The notes below the pieces were generated by a model. That model had not been told where the DNA came from and searched no databases. It saw only the letters and a list, made by a program, of their open reading frames with translations. From assembly GCF_900091605.1 (NCBI RefSeq), contig NZ_FMCQ01000012.1:62001-126000 (forward strand): a stretch of 64,000 nt of DNA, in the 5' to 3' direction. Each line of letters opens with the position of its first letter. Within the stretch, counting starts at the first letter, position 1. This DNA comes from Micromonospora tulbaghiae. GTDB taxonomy: Bacteria; Actinomycetota; Actinomycetes; Mycobacteriales; Micromonosporaceae. Below are positions 32,441 through 41,203 of the stretch, piece by piece. The position numbers and the translations under genes were made by a program.

Positions 32441-35347
32441 ATGAGACTTCTGGCCAGACGTCGCCGCACGGCGATGGTCGCCGCCACCGCCCTCGTCATA
32501 GGCGGGGTGGCCCTGCCCGCGGGCGCCGCACAGGCCGCACCCGCCTGCGACGTGACCTATGCGACGACCGACTGGAACAACGGGTTCACCGCCAACGTCA
32601 CCATCAAGAACCTGGGCGACGCGCTGAACAACTGGTCGCTGAAGTTCGCCTTCCCGAACAGCAGCCAGCGCGTGGTTCAGGGCTGGTCGGCCCGGTGGAG
32701 CCAGTCCGGCAGCGAGGTCACCGCGACGAACGAGTCGTGGAACGGCAGCCTGCCCGCCGGCGCGTCCACCAGCATCGGCTTCAACGGCAGCTTCAGCGGC
32801 AGCAACCCGAAGCCCACCGCGTTCACCCTCAACGGGGTCGCCTGCAACGGCGCGCAGACCAACCAGCCGCCGACGGTCTCGCTGAGCGTGCCGTCCGGCC
32901 CCTTCGAGGCGCCGGCGGACGTCCCGCTGACCGCGACCGCCAGCGACGCCGACGGCACCATCAGCAAGGTCGAGTTCTACCGCAACGGCCTGCTGGTCAA
33001 CACCGACACCACCGCGCCGTACGGCTACGACCTGCTGGACCTGCCGGCCGGCAGCTACACCGTGCAGGCCAAGGCGTACGACAACGCCGGCGGCGCCGCC
33101 GTCTCGGAGAAGTCGTTCACGGTGACCGCGGCGAGCGGGCCGAGGCTGGTCGCCAACCCGTCGGCGGTCACCGTCGCCGAGGGCGGCAGCGCCACGGTCC
33201 GGTACACGCTCAGCGCGGCCCCCACTGCCAACGTGCCGGTGACCCTCGCCGTCACCGGTGACAGCGACATCACGGTCTCGCCGTCCACGCTGACGCTCAC
33301 CTCGAGCAACTGGAGCACCGGCGTCACCGCCACGGTCTCCGCCGCGGAGGACTCCGACACGGTCGGCGGCACCGCCACGATCACCGCGTCGGCCACCGGC
33401 TACGCCCCGATCTCCGTCGTCGCCACCGAGGCGGACAACGACACCCCCGGCGGCGACAACGCCTACATCAAGAAGTTCCTCGACCAGTACGGCAAGATCA
33501 AGAATTCGGGCTACTTCAGCCCCGAGGGCGTGCCGTACCACTCGATCGAGACGCTCATCGTCGAGGCGCCCGACCACGGCCACGAGACCACCTCGGAGGC
33601 GTTCAGCTTCTGGCTCTGGCTGGAGGCGCAGTACGGCCGGGTCACCCAGAACTGGGCCCCGTTCAACAACGCCTGGACGGTGATGGAAAAATATATTATT
33701 CCGAATCATTCAGACCAGGCGACGGCCGGCTCGCCCGGCACCCCGCAGTACGCCGCCGAGCACAACCTGCCCAGCCAGTACCCGTCGGCGCTGGAGGCCA
33801 GCGTCCCGGTCGGCCAGGACCCGCTGCGCTCGGAGCTGCAGTCCACCTACGGCACCGGTGACATCTACGGCATGCACTGGCTGCTCGACGTGGACAACAC
33901 CTACGGCTTCGGCCGCTGCGGCGACGGCACCACCCGGCCCGCGTACATCAACACCTTCCAGCGGGGCACCCAGGAGTCGGTGTGGGAGACCGTGCCGCAG
34001 CCGTCCTGCGACACGTTCAAGCACGGCGGCCCCAACGGCTACCTGGACCTGTTCGTCAAGGAGTCCAGCGCCCCGGCGAAGCAGTGGAAGTACACGAACG
34101 CCCCGGACGCCGACGCGCGTGCCGTCCAGGCCGCCTACTGGGCGCTGACCTGGGCCAAGGCGCAGGGCAAGCAGGCCGACGTGGCGGCCACCGTGGCGAA
34201 GGCCGCCAAGATGGGCGACTACCTGCGCTACGCGCTGTTCGACAAGTACTTCAAGAAGATCGGCAACTGCGTCGGGGCGTCCACCTGCCCGGCCGCCAGC
34301 GGCCGTGACTCGGCGCACTACCTGCTCTCCTGGTACTACGCCTGGGGCGGCGCGTACGACACCTCGCAGAACTGGTCGTGGCGGATCGGCTCCAGCCACA
34401 GCCACTTCGGCTACCAGAACCCGTTCGCGGCCTGGGCCATGACCAACGTCGCGGAGCTGAAGCCGAAGTCGCCGACCGCGGTCTCCGACTGGCAGAAGAG
34501 CCTCGACCGGCAGCTGGAGTTCTACACCTGGCTGCAGTCCGCCGAGGGCGGCATCGCCGGTGGCGCCACCAACAGCTGGGACGGCAGCTACGCCCAGCCG
34601 CCGGCCGGCACCGCCACCTTCTACGGCATGTTCTACGACGTCGACCCGGTCTACAACGACCCGCCGTCGAACCAGTGGTTCGGCATGCAGGCCTGGTCGA
34701 TGCAGCGCATCGCCGAGCTGTACCTGGAGACCGGCAACGCGAAGGCCAAGGCGCTGCTGGACAAGTGGGTGCCGTGGGCGATCGCCAACACCACTGTCGG
34801 CACCAACTGGTCGATCCCGTCGGACATGAAGTGGACGGGCCAGCCGGCCAACTGGAACCCGAGCAGCCCGCAGCCGAACACCAACCTGCACGTCGAGGTG
34901 ACGGTCAAGGGCCAGGACGTCGGCGTCGCCGGCGCCTACGCCCGCACGCTCATCGCGTACGCGGCCAAGTCCGGCAACACCGCGGCGAAGGACACCGCCA
35001 AGGGCCTGCTGGACGCGCTCTCCGCGTCCGCCGACAGCAAGGGCGTCTCGACGCCGGAGAAGCGCGGCGACTACAAGCGCTTCGACGACGTCTACAACGC
35101 CGCCGACGGCCAGGGTCTCTACGTCCCCAACGGCTGGACCGGGAAGATGCCCAACGGCGACGCGATCGCCCCGGGCAAGAGCTTCCTGGACATCCGCTCG
35201 TTCTACAAGAACGACCCGGACTGGCCGAAGGTGCAGGCGTACCTGGACGGCGGTCCCGAGCCGGTCTTCAACTACCACCGGTTCTGGGCGCAGGCGGACA
35301 TCGCCATGGCGTACGCCGACTACGGCACCTACTTCCCGCAGGGGTGA
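32441..35347 (+). CDS. Secreted CBM2-GH48 cellobiohydrolase
   Basis: 968 residues, ATG after GAGGAGA. Signal peptide 1-33 (RRRR, then AQA). Residues 36-135 are a family-2 cellulose-binding module bounded by a disulfide pair (ACDVTY... GVAC) with surface Trp residues (DWNNGF, GWSARW). About 143-228 is an Ig-like domain (PPTVSLSVPSG, DGTISKVEFYRNG), and about 236-334 a second beta-sandwich resembling Calx-beta/Ig modules. Residues 340-968 are a complete GH48 catalytic domain: YIKKFLDQYGKIKNSGYFS, EAPDHGHETTSEAFSFW with the general-acid Glu, GMHWLLDVDNTYGFG and YHRFWAQADIAMAYADYG at the end. GH48 enzymes processively release cellobiose from chain reducing ends. Regulated with the divergent GH1 gene through CebR-like boxes. 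Confidence 0.95.
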   Translation: MRLLARRRRTAMVAATALVIGGVALPAGAAQAAPACDVTYATTDWNNGFTANVTIKNLGDALNNWSLKFAFPNSSQRVVQGWSARWSQSGSEVTATNESWNGSLPAGASTSIGFNGSFSGSNPKPTAFTLNGVACNGAQTNQPPTVSLSVPSGPFEAPADVPLTATASDADGTISKVEFYRNGLLVNTDTTAPYGYDLLDLPAGSYTVQAKAYDNAGGAAVSEKSFTVTAASGPRLVANPSAVTVAEGGSATVRYTLSAAPTANVPVTLAVTGDSDITVSPSTLTLTSSNWSTGVTATVSAAEDSDTVGGTATITASATGYAPISVVATEADNDTPGGDNAYIKKFLDQYGKIKNSGYFSPEGVPYHSIETLIVEAPDHGHETTSEAFSFWLWLEAQYGRVTQNWAPFNNAWTVMEKYIIPNHSDQATAGSPGTPQYAAEHNLPSQYPSALEASVPVGQDPLRSELQSTYGTGDIYGMHWLLDVDNTYGFGRCGDGTTRPAYINTFQRGTQESVWETVPQPSCDTFKHGGPNGYLDLFVKESSAPAKQWKYTNAPDADARAVQAAYWALTWAKAQGKQADVAATVAKAAKMGDYLRYALFDKYFKKIGNCVGASTCPAASGRDSAHYLLSWYYAWGGAYDTSQNWSWRIGSSHSHFGYQNPFAAWAMTNVAELKPKSPTAVSDWQKSLDRQLEFYTWLQSAEGGIAGGATNSWDGSYAQPPAGTATFYGMFYDVDPVYNDPPSNQWFGMQAWSMQRIAELYLETGNAKAKALLDKWVPWAIANTTVGTNWSIPSDMKWTGQPANWNPSSPQPNTNLHVEVTVKGQDVGVAGAYARTLIAYAAKSGNTAAKDTAKGLLDALSASADSKGVSTPEKRGDYKRFDDVYNAADGQGLYVPNGWTGKMPNGDAIAPGKSFLDIRSFYKNDPDWPKVQAYLDGGPEPVFNYHRFWAQADIAMAYADYGTYFPQG
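33683..33712 (+). other. AT-rich rare-codon island inside the GH48 gene
   Basis: Ten consecutive codons (ATG GAA AAA TAT ATT ATT CCG AAT CAT TCA, encoding MEKYIIPNHS) are almost all A/T-ending, whereas flanking codons nearly always end in G or C. The peptide itself is conserved GH48 sequence, so the frame and product are intact. Confidence 0.9.
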
Positions 35348-35354
35348 GGTGACC

Positions 35355-35394
35355 CCTCCTCCGCAGGCGGGTGAGAGCCCGCCTGCGGAGGAGG
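35355..35394 (+). terminator. Terminator of the GH48 gene
   Basis: Perfect 17-bp stem CCTCCTCCGCAGGCGGG / CCCGCCTGCGGAGGAGG with a 6-nt loop, beginning 7 nt after the stop codon. Confidence 0.92.
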
Positions 35395-35602
35395 CCGACC
35401 CGGCCGATGGGGGAACGGAGCGGCCGGGTCGGCGAACGGCCTGACGCCCACGGTCAGGCCGGGTGGGCCGGCCGTCCGGCCGACGCAGCGGACCGGCCGG
35501 CCCACCACTCCGCCCGGCGACGACCCATGGCGCGAAAAGGCACGGAAAATTCAGCGGTCCACGGGATCACATCCGGGCCCTGGACGGAGTAACGTATTTG
35601 AC
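35395..35602. other. Intergenic stretch between GH48 and DUF3159 genes
   Basis: About 210 nt between two terminators on convergent genes. It contains GGCCGGGT/ACCCGGCC-type short repeats only; no gene is supported. Confidence 0.5.
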
Positions 35603-35634
35603 GGAGAGGCCGCTCCCCCCGTGGCGGCCTCTCC
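35603..35634 (-). terminator. Terminator of the DUF3159 gene
   Basis: 11-bp stem GGAGAGGCCGC / GCGGCCTCTCC with a 10-nt loop, directly after the TAA stop on the minus strand. Confidence 0.8.
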
Positions 35635-35635
35635 A

Positions 35636-36325
35636 TTATTCTGTGCGCGCCGCCACACCGTCCGCGTCCGCCGGGTCCACCGGGTGCCGCAGCCCCGGAT
35701 GGCCGGCCGGCAGCGAGCGCCGGATCACCACCCAGCTCCCCGCCAGCGCCGCCGCGATCACCGGCCAGGTCAGCGCCGCGCGCGCCACAGTCAGCGCGAC
35801 CACCTGCCCGTACAGCCACAGCGGCACGAACACCGCCACCCGCAGCACGTAGCTGGCGGTCCACACCCAGCTGGCCCGGCCGTACGCCCGCAGCAGCGCC
35901 GGGTCGCGCCGCCACCGGGTGCGCTGGCCCAGCGCTGTGCCGGCCACCACACCCAGCAGCGGCCACCGCACCACGATGCTCACCGCCCAGGCCAGCGCGC
36001 TCGCCGCGTTGGCGGCGATCTGGAGCAGGAAGAAGTCGGCGGCCCGGCCGGTGCGCAACGCGACGAGCGCGGCCACGCAGACCGCGAGCAGCCCGACCAG
36101 CACGGAGCGGGGACGGTCGCCGCGCCGCCACCGCCAGCCGGCCACCGCCGTGCCGGTCAGCACCGCCGCGAGCACGCCGCCGCCCAGGCCGCCGAGCACC
36201 CAGCCGAGCCCGAACGCCAGCGGGGGAAGGGTCGCGTCCACCGCCCCGCGCCGGCCGCCGAGCAGGTCGGCCAGCGACTCCGGCCGCGGCCCGTCCTCCG
36301 GTTGCCGCTGTGGCGTGCCGGTCAC
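35636..36325 (-). CDS. DUF3159-family membrane protein
   Basis: 229 residues from the GTG at 36325, eight nucleotides after GAGGAGG; the much longer upstream open frame is antisense to neighbouring genes. A short acidic N-terminus ending ESLADLLGGRRGAVDATLPP leads into about six membrane helices, with GRAADFFLLQIAANAASALAW and WRRDPALLRAYGRASWVW in loops. This order is the DUF3159 pattern, widespread in Actinobacteria with no known function. Confidence 0.85.
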   Translation of the reverse strand: MTGTPQRQPEDGPRPESLADLLGGRRGAVDATLPPLAFGLGWVLGGLGGGVLAAVLTGTAVAGWRWRRGDRPRSVLVGLLAVCVAALVALRTGRAADFFLLQIAANAASALAWAVSIVVRWPLLGVVAGTALGQRTRWRRDPALLRAYGRASWVWTASYVLRVAVFVPLWLYGQVVALTVARAALTWPVIAAALAGSWVVIRRSLPAGHPGLRHPVDPADADGVAARTE

Positions 36326-36418
36326 GCGCCACCTCCTCGAAATCGCCCGCCTCACCGTACGCCGCCGCCGATGGCGCTCCGCCGCGCGCCGGAGCGGGCC
36401 TACCGTTAAGTTGTCCGG

Positions 36419-37300
36419 GTGCGGGAGACGGCGAGGGGTTGGACGGCGGTCTGGTTGGTCGTACTGGCCCTGATCCAGACAGCCGCGTTCGGGCTGGTGT
36501 GGCGCTTCGCCGTACACACCGAACTGGGCCAGTGGCTGGACACGGTGGCGCTCACCGGCAACCGGATCGGCCAGGATCGCATCGACGATCCGGTGGACAC
36601 ACTCCTCAACGCGATGTCGGTGGTGTCGCTGCTGGCCGCGACCGCGGTGATCGGCTTCATCGCGCTGATCCGGGGGCGCAAGGCGCTCGCCGTCACCGCG
36701 ACGCTGCTGATCGCCGGGGCCAACGTGACCACGCAGCTGCTCAAGCACTACCTGCTCCGTCCCGACTTCGGCATCGACCCGGAACGGGCCGCCGCCGGCA
36801 ACAGCCTGCCCAGCGGGCACACCACGGTGGCCGCCTCGGTGGCGGTCGCGCTGATCCTGGTGCTGCCGCGCAAGCTGCGGGTCGCCGGGGCGTTCCTCGG
36901 CGCCGGGTACGCCGCCGCCGCGGGCGTCGCCACGCTCTCCGCCGGCTGGCACCGGCCCAGCGACGCGGTCGCCGCGTACCTGGTGGTCGGCGCGTGGGCC
37001 GCTGTCGCCGGGCTGGTGCTGCTGTTCTTCCAGCGGGAGCAGGCGGTGGTGGAGCCGGGCGACGCGCACCGGGTGGCCGGCGCCGTGCTCGGCGGCGCCG
37101 GCGTGGTGGCCCTGCTGGCCTCCGCGGTGGCGCTGTCCTGGCTCGTCGACCGTTCCACAGTCCCCGTCCAGGCGCTCGGCCGCCGTCCGCTGTTCATCGG
37201 GTACGCGGGCAGCGCGGCCGGCATCGCCGGCACGATCGCGGTGGTGGCCGCGCTGGTGCTGGTCGTGGTGCACCGGCTGGTGCCCCGCTGGAAGGGCTGA
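36419..37300 (+). CDS. PAP2-family phosphatase, membrane
   Basis: 293 residues, GTG start without a clear ribosome site. Six or more membrane helices. The three PAP2 motifs are present: KHYLLRPDFG near residue 110, SLPSGHTT near residue 129 and SAGWHRPSDAVA near residue 174, whose two His form the phosphohistidine mechanism. It probably dephosphorylates a lipid phosphate (phosphatidate or undecaprenyl pyrophosphate) at the outer face. It is followed 7 nt later by a mycothiol-type enzyme gene, probably co-transcribed. Confidence 0.85.
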   Translation: MRETARGWTAVWLVVLALIQTAAFGLVWRFAVHTELGQWLDTVALTGNRIGQDRIDDPVDTLLNAMSVVSLLAATAVIGFIALIRGRKALAVTATLLIAGANVTTQLLKHYLLRPDFGIDPERAAAGNSLPSGHTTVAASVAVALILVLPRKLRVAGAFLGAGYAAAAGVATLSAGWHRPSDAVAAYLVVGAWAAVAGLVLLFFQREQAVVEPGDAHRVAGAVLGGAGVVALLASAVALSWLVDRSTVPVQALGRRPLFIGYAGSAAGIAGTIAVVAALVLVVVHRLVPRWKG

Positions 37301-37306
37301 CCACCG

Positions 37307-37978
37307 GTGCAGACCGTACGGGCGGCGTTCCGGGCCGAGTGCGAACGCCTGGAACGGGTGCTGCGCGAGCTGGACGATGCGGCGCTGGACCGGCCCACCC
37401 CGTGTCCGCCCTGGCGGGTACGCGACCTGATCGCGCACGTGAGCACCGGAGCCGGGCGCCTGGCCGGGATGCTCGCCGAACCCGCGCCGCCCCGGGCCGA
37501 GGTCGACGCCGCCGCCTACTTCGGCGCGGCCAAGTTCAGCCCGCCGGTCGACCGGGACCGCGTCGACTCGGCACGCCGGGCCGCCCGGGAGCACCCGGGC
37601 GCGGCCGAGGTGGCGGGGGAGTTCGGCCGGGCCTGGCGCGCCACCGACGAGGCGGTCGCCGCCGCGTCGCCCGGCCGGGTGGTACGCACCCGGCACGGTG
37701 ACGCGATGGCGCTGCCGGAGTTCCTGCGTACCCGCGTGGTGGAGGTCGCGGTGCACGGCTTGGACCTGGCCGACGCGCTGGACCGGCCGCCGTGGCTGAC
37801 CCCGCCCGCGGCGGCCGTGGTGGTCGGCGTGCTCACCGGCGGCGCGCCGGTGCCGCAGGGCCTGCGCTGGGACGCGCTCACCGTGCTGCGCAAGGCCACC
37901 GGGCGGCTGCCGCTGACCGGCGACGAGCACGCCGAACTGGCCCGCGCCGGTATCAGCCGGCTCGCGTTCGGCGGCTGA
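37307..37978 (+). CDS. Maleylpyruvate isomerase-family, mycothiol-dependent enzyme
   Basis: 223 residues from a GTG 7 nt after the phosphatase stop. DinB-like four-helix N-terminal domain with DRPTPCPPWRVRDLIAHV near residue 28 (the metal-binding His of the family) and VEVAVHGLDLADAL near residue 143 supplying the other metal ligand region. C-terminal domain near 170-220 fits the MDMPI C-terminal type. Such enzymes use mycothiol, the actinobacterial thiol, for isomerisation or conjugation; substrate unknown. Confidence 0.85.
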   Translation: MQTVRAAFRAECERLERVLRELDDAALDRPTPCPPWRVRDLIAHVSTGAGRLAGMLAEPAPPRAEVDAAAYFGAAKFSPPVDRDRVDSARRAAREHPGAAEVAGEFGRAWRATDEAVAAASPGRVVRTRHGDAMALPEFLRTRVVEVAVHGLDLADALDRPPWLTPPAAAVVVGVLTGGAPVPQGLRWDALTVLRKATGRLPLTGDEHAELARAGISRLAFGG

Positions 37979-37985
37979 TCTCCGC

Positions 37986-38825
37986 TCAGCGCCCGGCACA
38001 CCGCCGCAGGTGCTCCAGCACGATCGGGTCGATCCGGCCGGGCACGAAGCGTTCCTCCAGGTTCTCCAGGCCGGTCCAGGCCGCCAGCGCGTCGTCCAGG
38101 CCGGCCGGGCCGACCGGGTGACCGGTGGCGGCGAGCAGGTCCGCCACCTCGGCCGCGAGCGGACCGGTGAGATCCCGCAGCGTGGCCGGGTCGGGGCGGC
38201 CGAACAGCATGTGGTGGATGCCGAGCAGGCGGCGCAGCTCGGCGACCGGGTCGTCGTGGTCGTCCACGCGCAGGTCCACCAGCTCGTCGCCGGTGCCGGC
38301 GTAGCCGCCGTGGCGCTGCACCACGAGTATCGCGGCGCTCTGCCGGCCGCGCCGGTCACCGCCGGCCGCGTCACCGGCGGTGAGTGCCGCCAGCATGCGC
38401 TGCGGGAACGGCAGGTCGTTGCGGGCCAGCCAGGCGTCGCGCAGCGCGTCGATCACCTGCGGGCCGGTCAGGATGTTGCCCTGTGCGGCCCAGCCGTCGC
38501 CGGCCTGCCCGCCCGCCCAGGGGTGGCAGCGCGGCCCGGTCCAGGTGGCCCCGTCGCCGGTCGCCCCCACCACGGCGAGCTGCCTGTCGTCGCGGCCGGG
38601 GTCGGCGGCGACCAGCCCGGCCACCGCGTCGCCGGCGGTGACGCCGGTACGCAGCAGCGCGAGAGCCTGCGCCCGGTAGGCGAGGTTGGCGTGCGCCTGG
38701 GTGGCGACCGCGCCCACCAGTGCCTCGGCGGCCGGCACCAGCGCCCCGGCGGCGAGGAAGCGGCTGGCCACCGCCACGCCGTACAGGTGCCCGTCGGCGG
38801 AGCGGGCGACGAGCGAGAAGGTCAC
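37986..38825 (-). CDS. DUF1028-family protein (Ntn-hydrolase-like fold)
   Basis: 279 residues, GTG start. The N-terminal MTFSLVARSADGHLYGVAVASR is the family signature, with TQAHANLAYRAQALALL near residue 42 and QGNILTGPQVIDAL near residue 115. A C-terminal helical domain (about 200-275) is like the putative peptidoglycan-binding domain often attached to DUF1028. Activity not established. The stop is 7 nt from the convergent isomerase-family gene. Confidence 0.85.
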   Translation of the reverse strand: MTFSLVARSADGHLYGVAVASRFLAAGALVPAAEALVGAVATQAHANLAYRAQALALLRTGVTAGDAVAGLVAADPGRDDRQLAVVGATGDGATWTGPRCHPWAGGQAGDGWAAQGNILTGPQVIDALRDAWLARNDLPFPQRMLAALTAGDAAGGDRRGRQSAAILVVQRHGGYAGTGDELVDLRVDDHDDPVAELRRLLGIHHMLFGRPDPATLRDLTGPLAAEVADLLAATGHPVGPAGLDDALAAWTGLENLEERFVPGRIDPIVLEHLRRCAGR

Positions 38826-38871
38826 GCGCGGATCGTAGCCCGGTAGCGGTGTGCCGCACGGGCGTCGCCGC

Positions 38872-40128
38872 TCAGAACGGTGTCGCCGCCTCCTCCGGCG
38901 GGCGGCCCCAGGCGCGGCGCGCGTCGGCCACCGCCACCGCCGTGAGGACCACCGCGGCGAGGATCGCCGCGACGAGCGGCGCGAGGCGCACCAGCAGCGG
39001 TGCGGGCAGCAGCAGCGCGGCGATCCCCACCAGCCGGGACGGGGAGACGCGGCCGAACACCTCGTACTCGAAGCGGGCCCGCCCGGCCAGGAACACGGCC
39101 GGCCCGCCGAGGATCACGGCCAGCCAGGGCAGTTCGTTGTGCCCGGCCGGGTGCTCGATGACCAGCTCGTAGCCGATCGCGGTGGCGACCACCCCGATCA
39201 CCATGACCAGGTGGGTGTCGGCGGCGGACCGGCCGACCGTGGCCGGGTGCGCGGCCCGGGTCACCGCCTCGCCCAGGATCTGCCCGGCCCGCTGCACGTA
39301 GATCCGCCACAGCAGCACCGAGGTCGCGAGCGCGACGGCGAACGCGGCGACCATGCCCGGGCTGGTGGGGGAGCGGGTGAAGGCCAGACCGGCGAGCAGG
39401 ATCGTCTCACCGAGCGCGACCAGGAAGATCTGCTGGTAGCGCTCGGCCAAGTGCTCGCCGTGGATGTCCCACCGGGACACCGTCGAGCGGCCCAGGCCGG
39501 GCATCGGCCAGCCGAACCGGGCGGCGAGGTACTCCAGCAGCAGTGCCGTGGTCCACAGCACCACCCGGGCGCTGCCCGGCAGCAGCGCGCCGGCCAGCCA
39601 GAGCACACCCGTGGCGCAGAACGTGATCAGCATGCGCAGCTTGAGCCGGCGGTACTGCTGCCTGTGCAGCACCAGCACGAGGATCGCCGGCCGGCTGACC
39701 TGGGCCACCACGTACGCGGCGGCGAACATCAGGCCGCTGTGGCTGAACGCGCGCGGGATCGCCACCCCCATCACCATCGCCGAGATCAACGCGGTGATCA
39801 CGATGACCTGCAACCACAGGTGGTGCGGGTCGTAGCGGCTGGTGGTCCACGCCGTGCCCTGCCAGACGGCCCAGAGCGCGAGCAGCAACAGCAGTGTCTT
39901 GCCGCCGCCGGTCACCGCCGTCCAGCCGGTCTGCCCGCCCTCCAGCACCAGGTCCTCGAAGGCGCGCGCCGAGATCCGGGTCAGCGCGAACACGTACACC
40001 AGGTCGAAGAAGAGCTCCAGGAACGTGGCCCGGTCGGGCCCGCCGCCGGACGAGCGCAGCGCGGCCGGCTCGGCGGTCCTCACCGCCGGGCCCCGACCCC
40101 GGTCCGACTCATGCGGCAGTCGTAACAC
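38872..40128 (-). CDS. Low-temperature-requirement A (LtrA) family membrane protein
   Basis: 418 residues, about ten membrane helices. It carries the LtrA hallmarks: ATFLELFFDLVYVFALTRIS near residue 34, RYDPHHLW near residue 98, then HGEHLAERYQQIFLVALGE near residue 223 and a late EVFGRVSPSRL. The family is named for a Listeria cold-growth phenotype; its biochemical role is unknown. It is 46 nt from the DUF1028 gene on the same strand. Confidence 0.88.
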   Translation of the reverse strand: MLRLPHESDRGRGPAVRTAEPAALRSSGGGPDRATFLELFFDLVYVFALTRISARAFEDLVLEGGQTGWTAVTGGGKTLLLLLALWAVWQGTAWTTSRYDPHHLWLQVIVITALISAMVMGVAIPRAFSHSGLMFAAAYVVAQVSRPAILVLVLHRQQYRRLKLRMLITFCATGVLWLAGALLPGSARVVLWTTALLLEYLAARFGWPMPGLGRSTVSRWDIHGEHLAERYQQIFLVALGETILLAGLAFTRSPTSPGMVAAFAVALATSVLLWRIYVQRAGQILGEAVTRAAHPATVGRSAADTHLVMVIGVVATAIGYELVIEHPAGHNELPWLAVILGGPAVFLAGRARFEYEVFGRVSPSRLVGIAALLLPAPLLVRLAPLVAAILAAVVLTAVAVADARRAWGRPPEEAATPF

Positions 40129-40209
40129 TCTTTCCCGGCGCCTCGGTGCGGATCACCCATATCCGCCTGGATCTTGCTCCGGGCGATGCCGGACGGGCAC
40201 CATCGACGG

Positions 40210-41202
40210 GTGACGAACCGATGGGGCATGACCGTGCCACTGGGCGGTATTCCGCTCGCCGACCACGCCGCGGTCTACGCGGCCCTGGACGACGCCGGGT
40301 TCACCGACGTCTGGTCGTCGGAGGTGGCCGGCGCCGACGCGTTCACCCCGCTGGCCCTGGCCGCCGCCTGGTCGCCGCGGCTGCGGCTGGGCACCGCGAT
40401 CACGCCGGTGTTCACCAGAGGGCCGGGACTGCTCGCGATGAGCGCGGCCGCGCTGGCCGAGGCCGCGCCGGGCCGCTTCGCGCTCGGCGTCGGCTCCTCG
40501 TCGCCGGTGCTGGTACGCGACTGGAACGCGATTCCGTTCGACGAGCCGTTCAAGCGGACCCGGGACGTGCTGCGTTTCCTGCGGGCCGCGCTGCGCGGCG
40601 AGACCGTCGACGGCGCGTTCGACACGTTCGCGGTCCGGCGGTTCACGCTGGAGCGCCCGCCCAGCGTGCCGCCGCCTGTCCTGCTGGCTGCGCTGCGCCC
40701 CGGCATGCTGCGCCTGGCCGCCGCCGAGGCCGACGGGGTGATCCTCAACTGGCTGGCCGCCGACGACGTGCCGACCGCCCTCGCCGAGGTGGGCGAACGC
40801 CGGCCCGGCTTCGACGTCGCCGCCCGCATCTTCGTCTGCCCCACCGAGGACACCACCTACGCCCGCGCACTGGGCCGCCGCATGATCACCGGCTACCTGA
40901 CCGTGCCCGCGTACGCCGCCTTCCACAGGTGGCTGGGCCGCGAGGACTCACTCGGCCCGATGTGGGAGGCGTGGGCCGCGGGGGACCGGCGGGGTGCCTC
41001 CGCCGCCGTACCGGACGAGGTGGTCGACGCGCTGGTGCTGCACGGCTCGCCCGAGCAGTGCGCGGCATCCGTCCGCCGGTACGCCGACAACGGCGTCGAC
41101 GTGCCGGTGGTCGCGGTGCTGCCCACCCCCGAGATCACCGAGGGCGGCACGGCGGCCTGGATGGAGCTGCTGCCCCGGCTCGCCCCCGGAAAGGTGGCCT
41201 GA
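40210..41202 (+). CDS. LLM-class (F420-dependent type) oxidoreductase
   Basis: 330 residues from the GTG at 40210; an ATG six codons later is an equally possible start. Luciferase-like TIM barrel: AALDDAGFTDVWSSE, RLGTAITPVFTRGP near residue 63, GRFALGVGSSSPV near residue 92, and AAEADGVILNWL near residue 175. Actinobacterial members generally use F420; hydride transfer to an unknown substrate is expected. The start of the SDR gene follows its stop by 1 nt, so the two form an operon and may act on related compounds. Confidence 0.85.
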   Translation: MTNRWGMTVPLGGIPLADHAAVYAALDDAGFTDVWSSEVAGADAFTPLALAAAWSPRLRLGTAITPVFTRGPGLLAMSAAALAEAAPGRFALGVGSSSPVLVRDWNAIPFDEPFKRTRDVLRFLRAALRGETVDGAFDTFAVRRFTLERPPSVPPPVLLAALRPGMLRLAAAEADGVILNWLAADDVPTALAEVGERRPGFDVAARIFVCPTEDTTYARALGRRMITGYLTVPAYAAFHRWLGREDSLGPMWEAWAAGDRRGASAAVPDEVVDALVLHGSPEQCAASVRRYADNGVDVPVVAVLPTPEITEGGTAAWMELLPRLAPGKVA

Positions 41203-41203
41203 G

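Noticed and set aside
36326..38374. Extension of the DUF3159 frame to 912 residues
   Set aside because: Antisense to the PAP2 and isomerase-family genes; the ribosome site supports the GTG at 36325.
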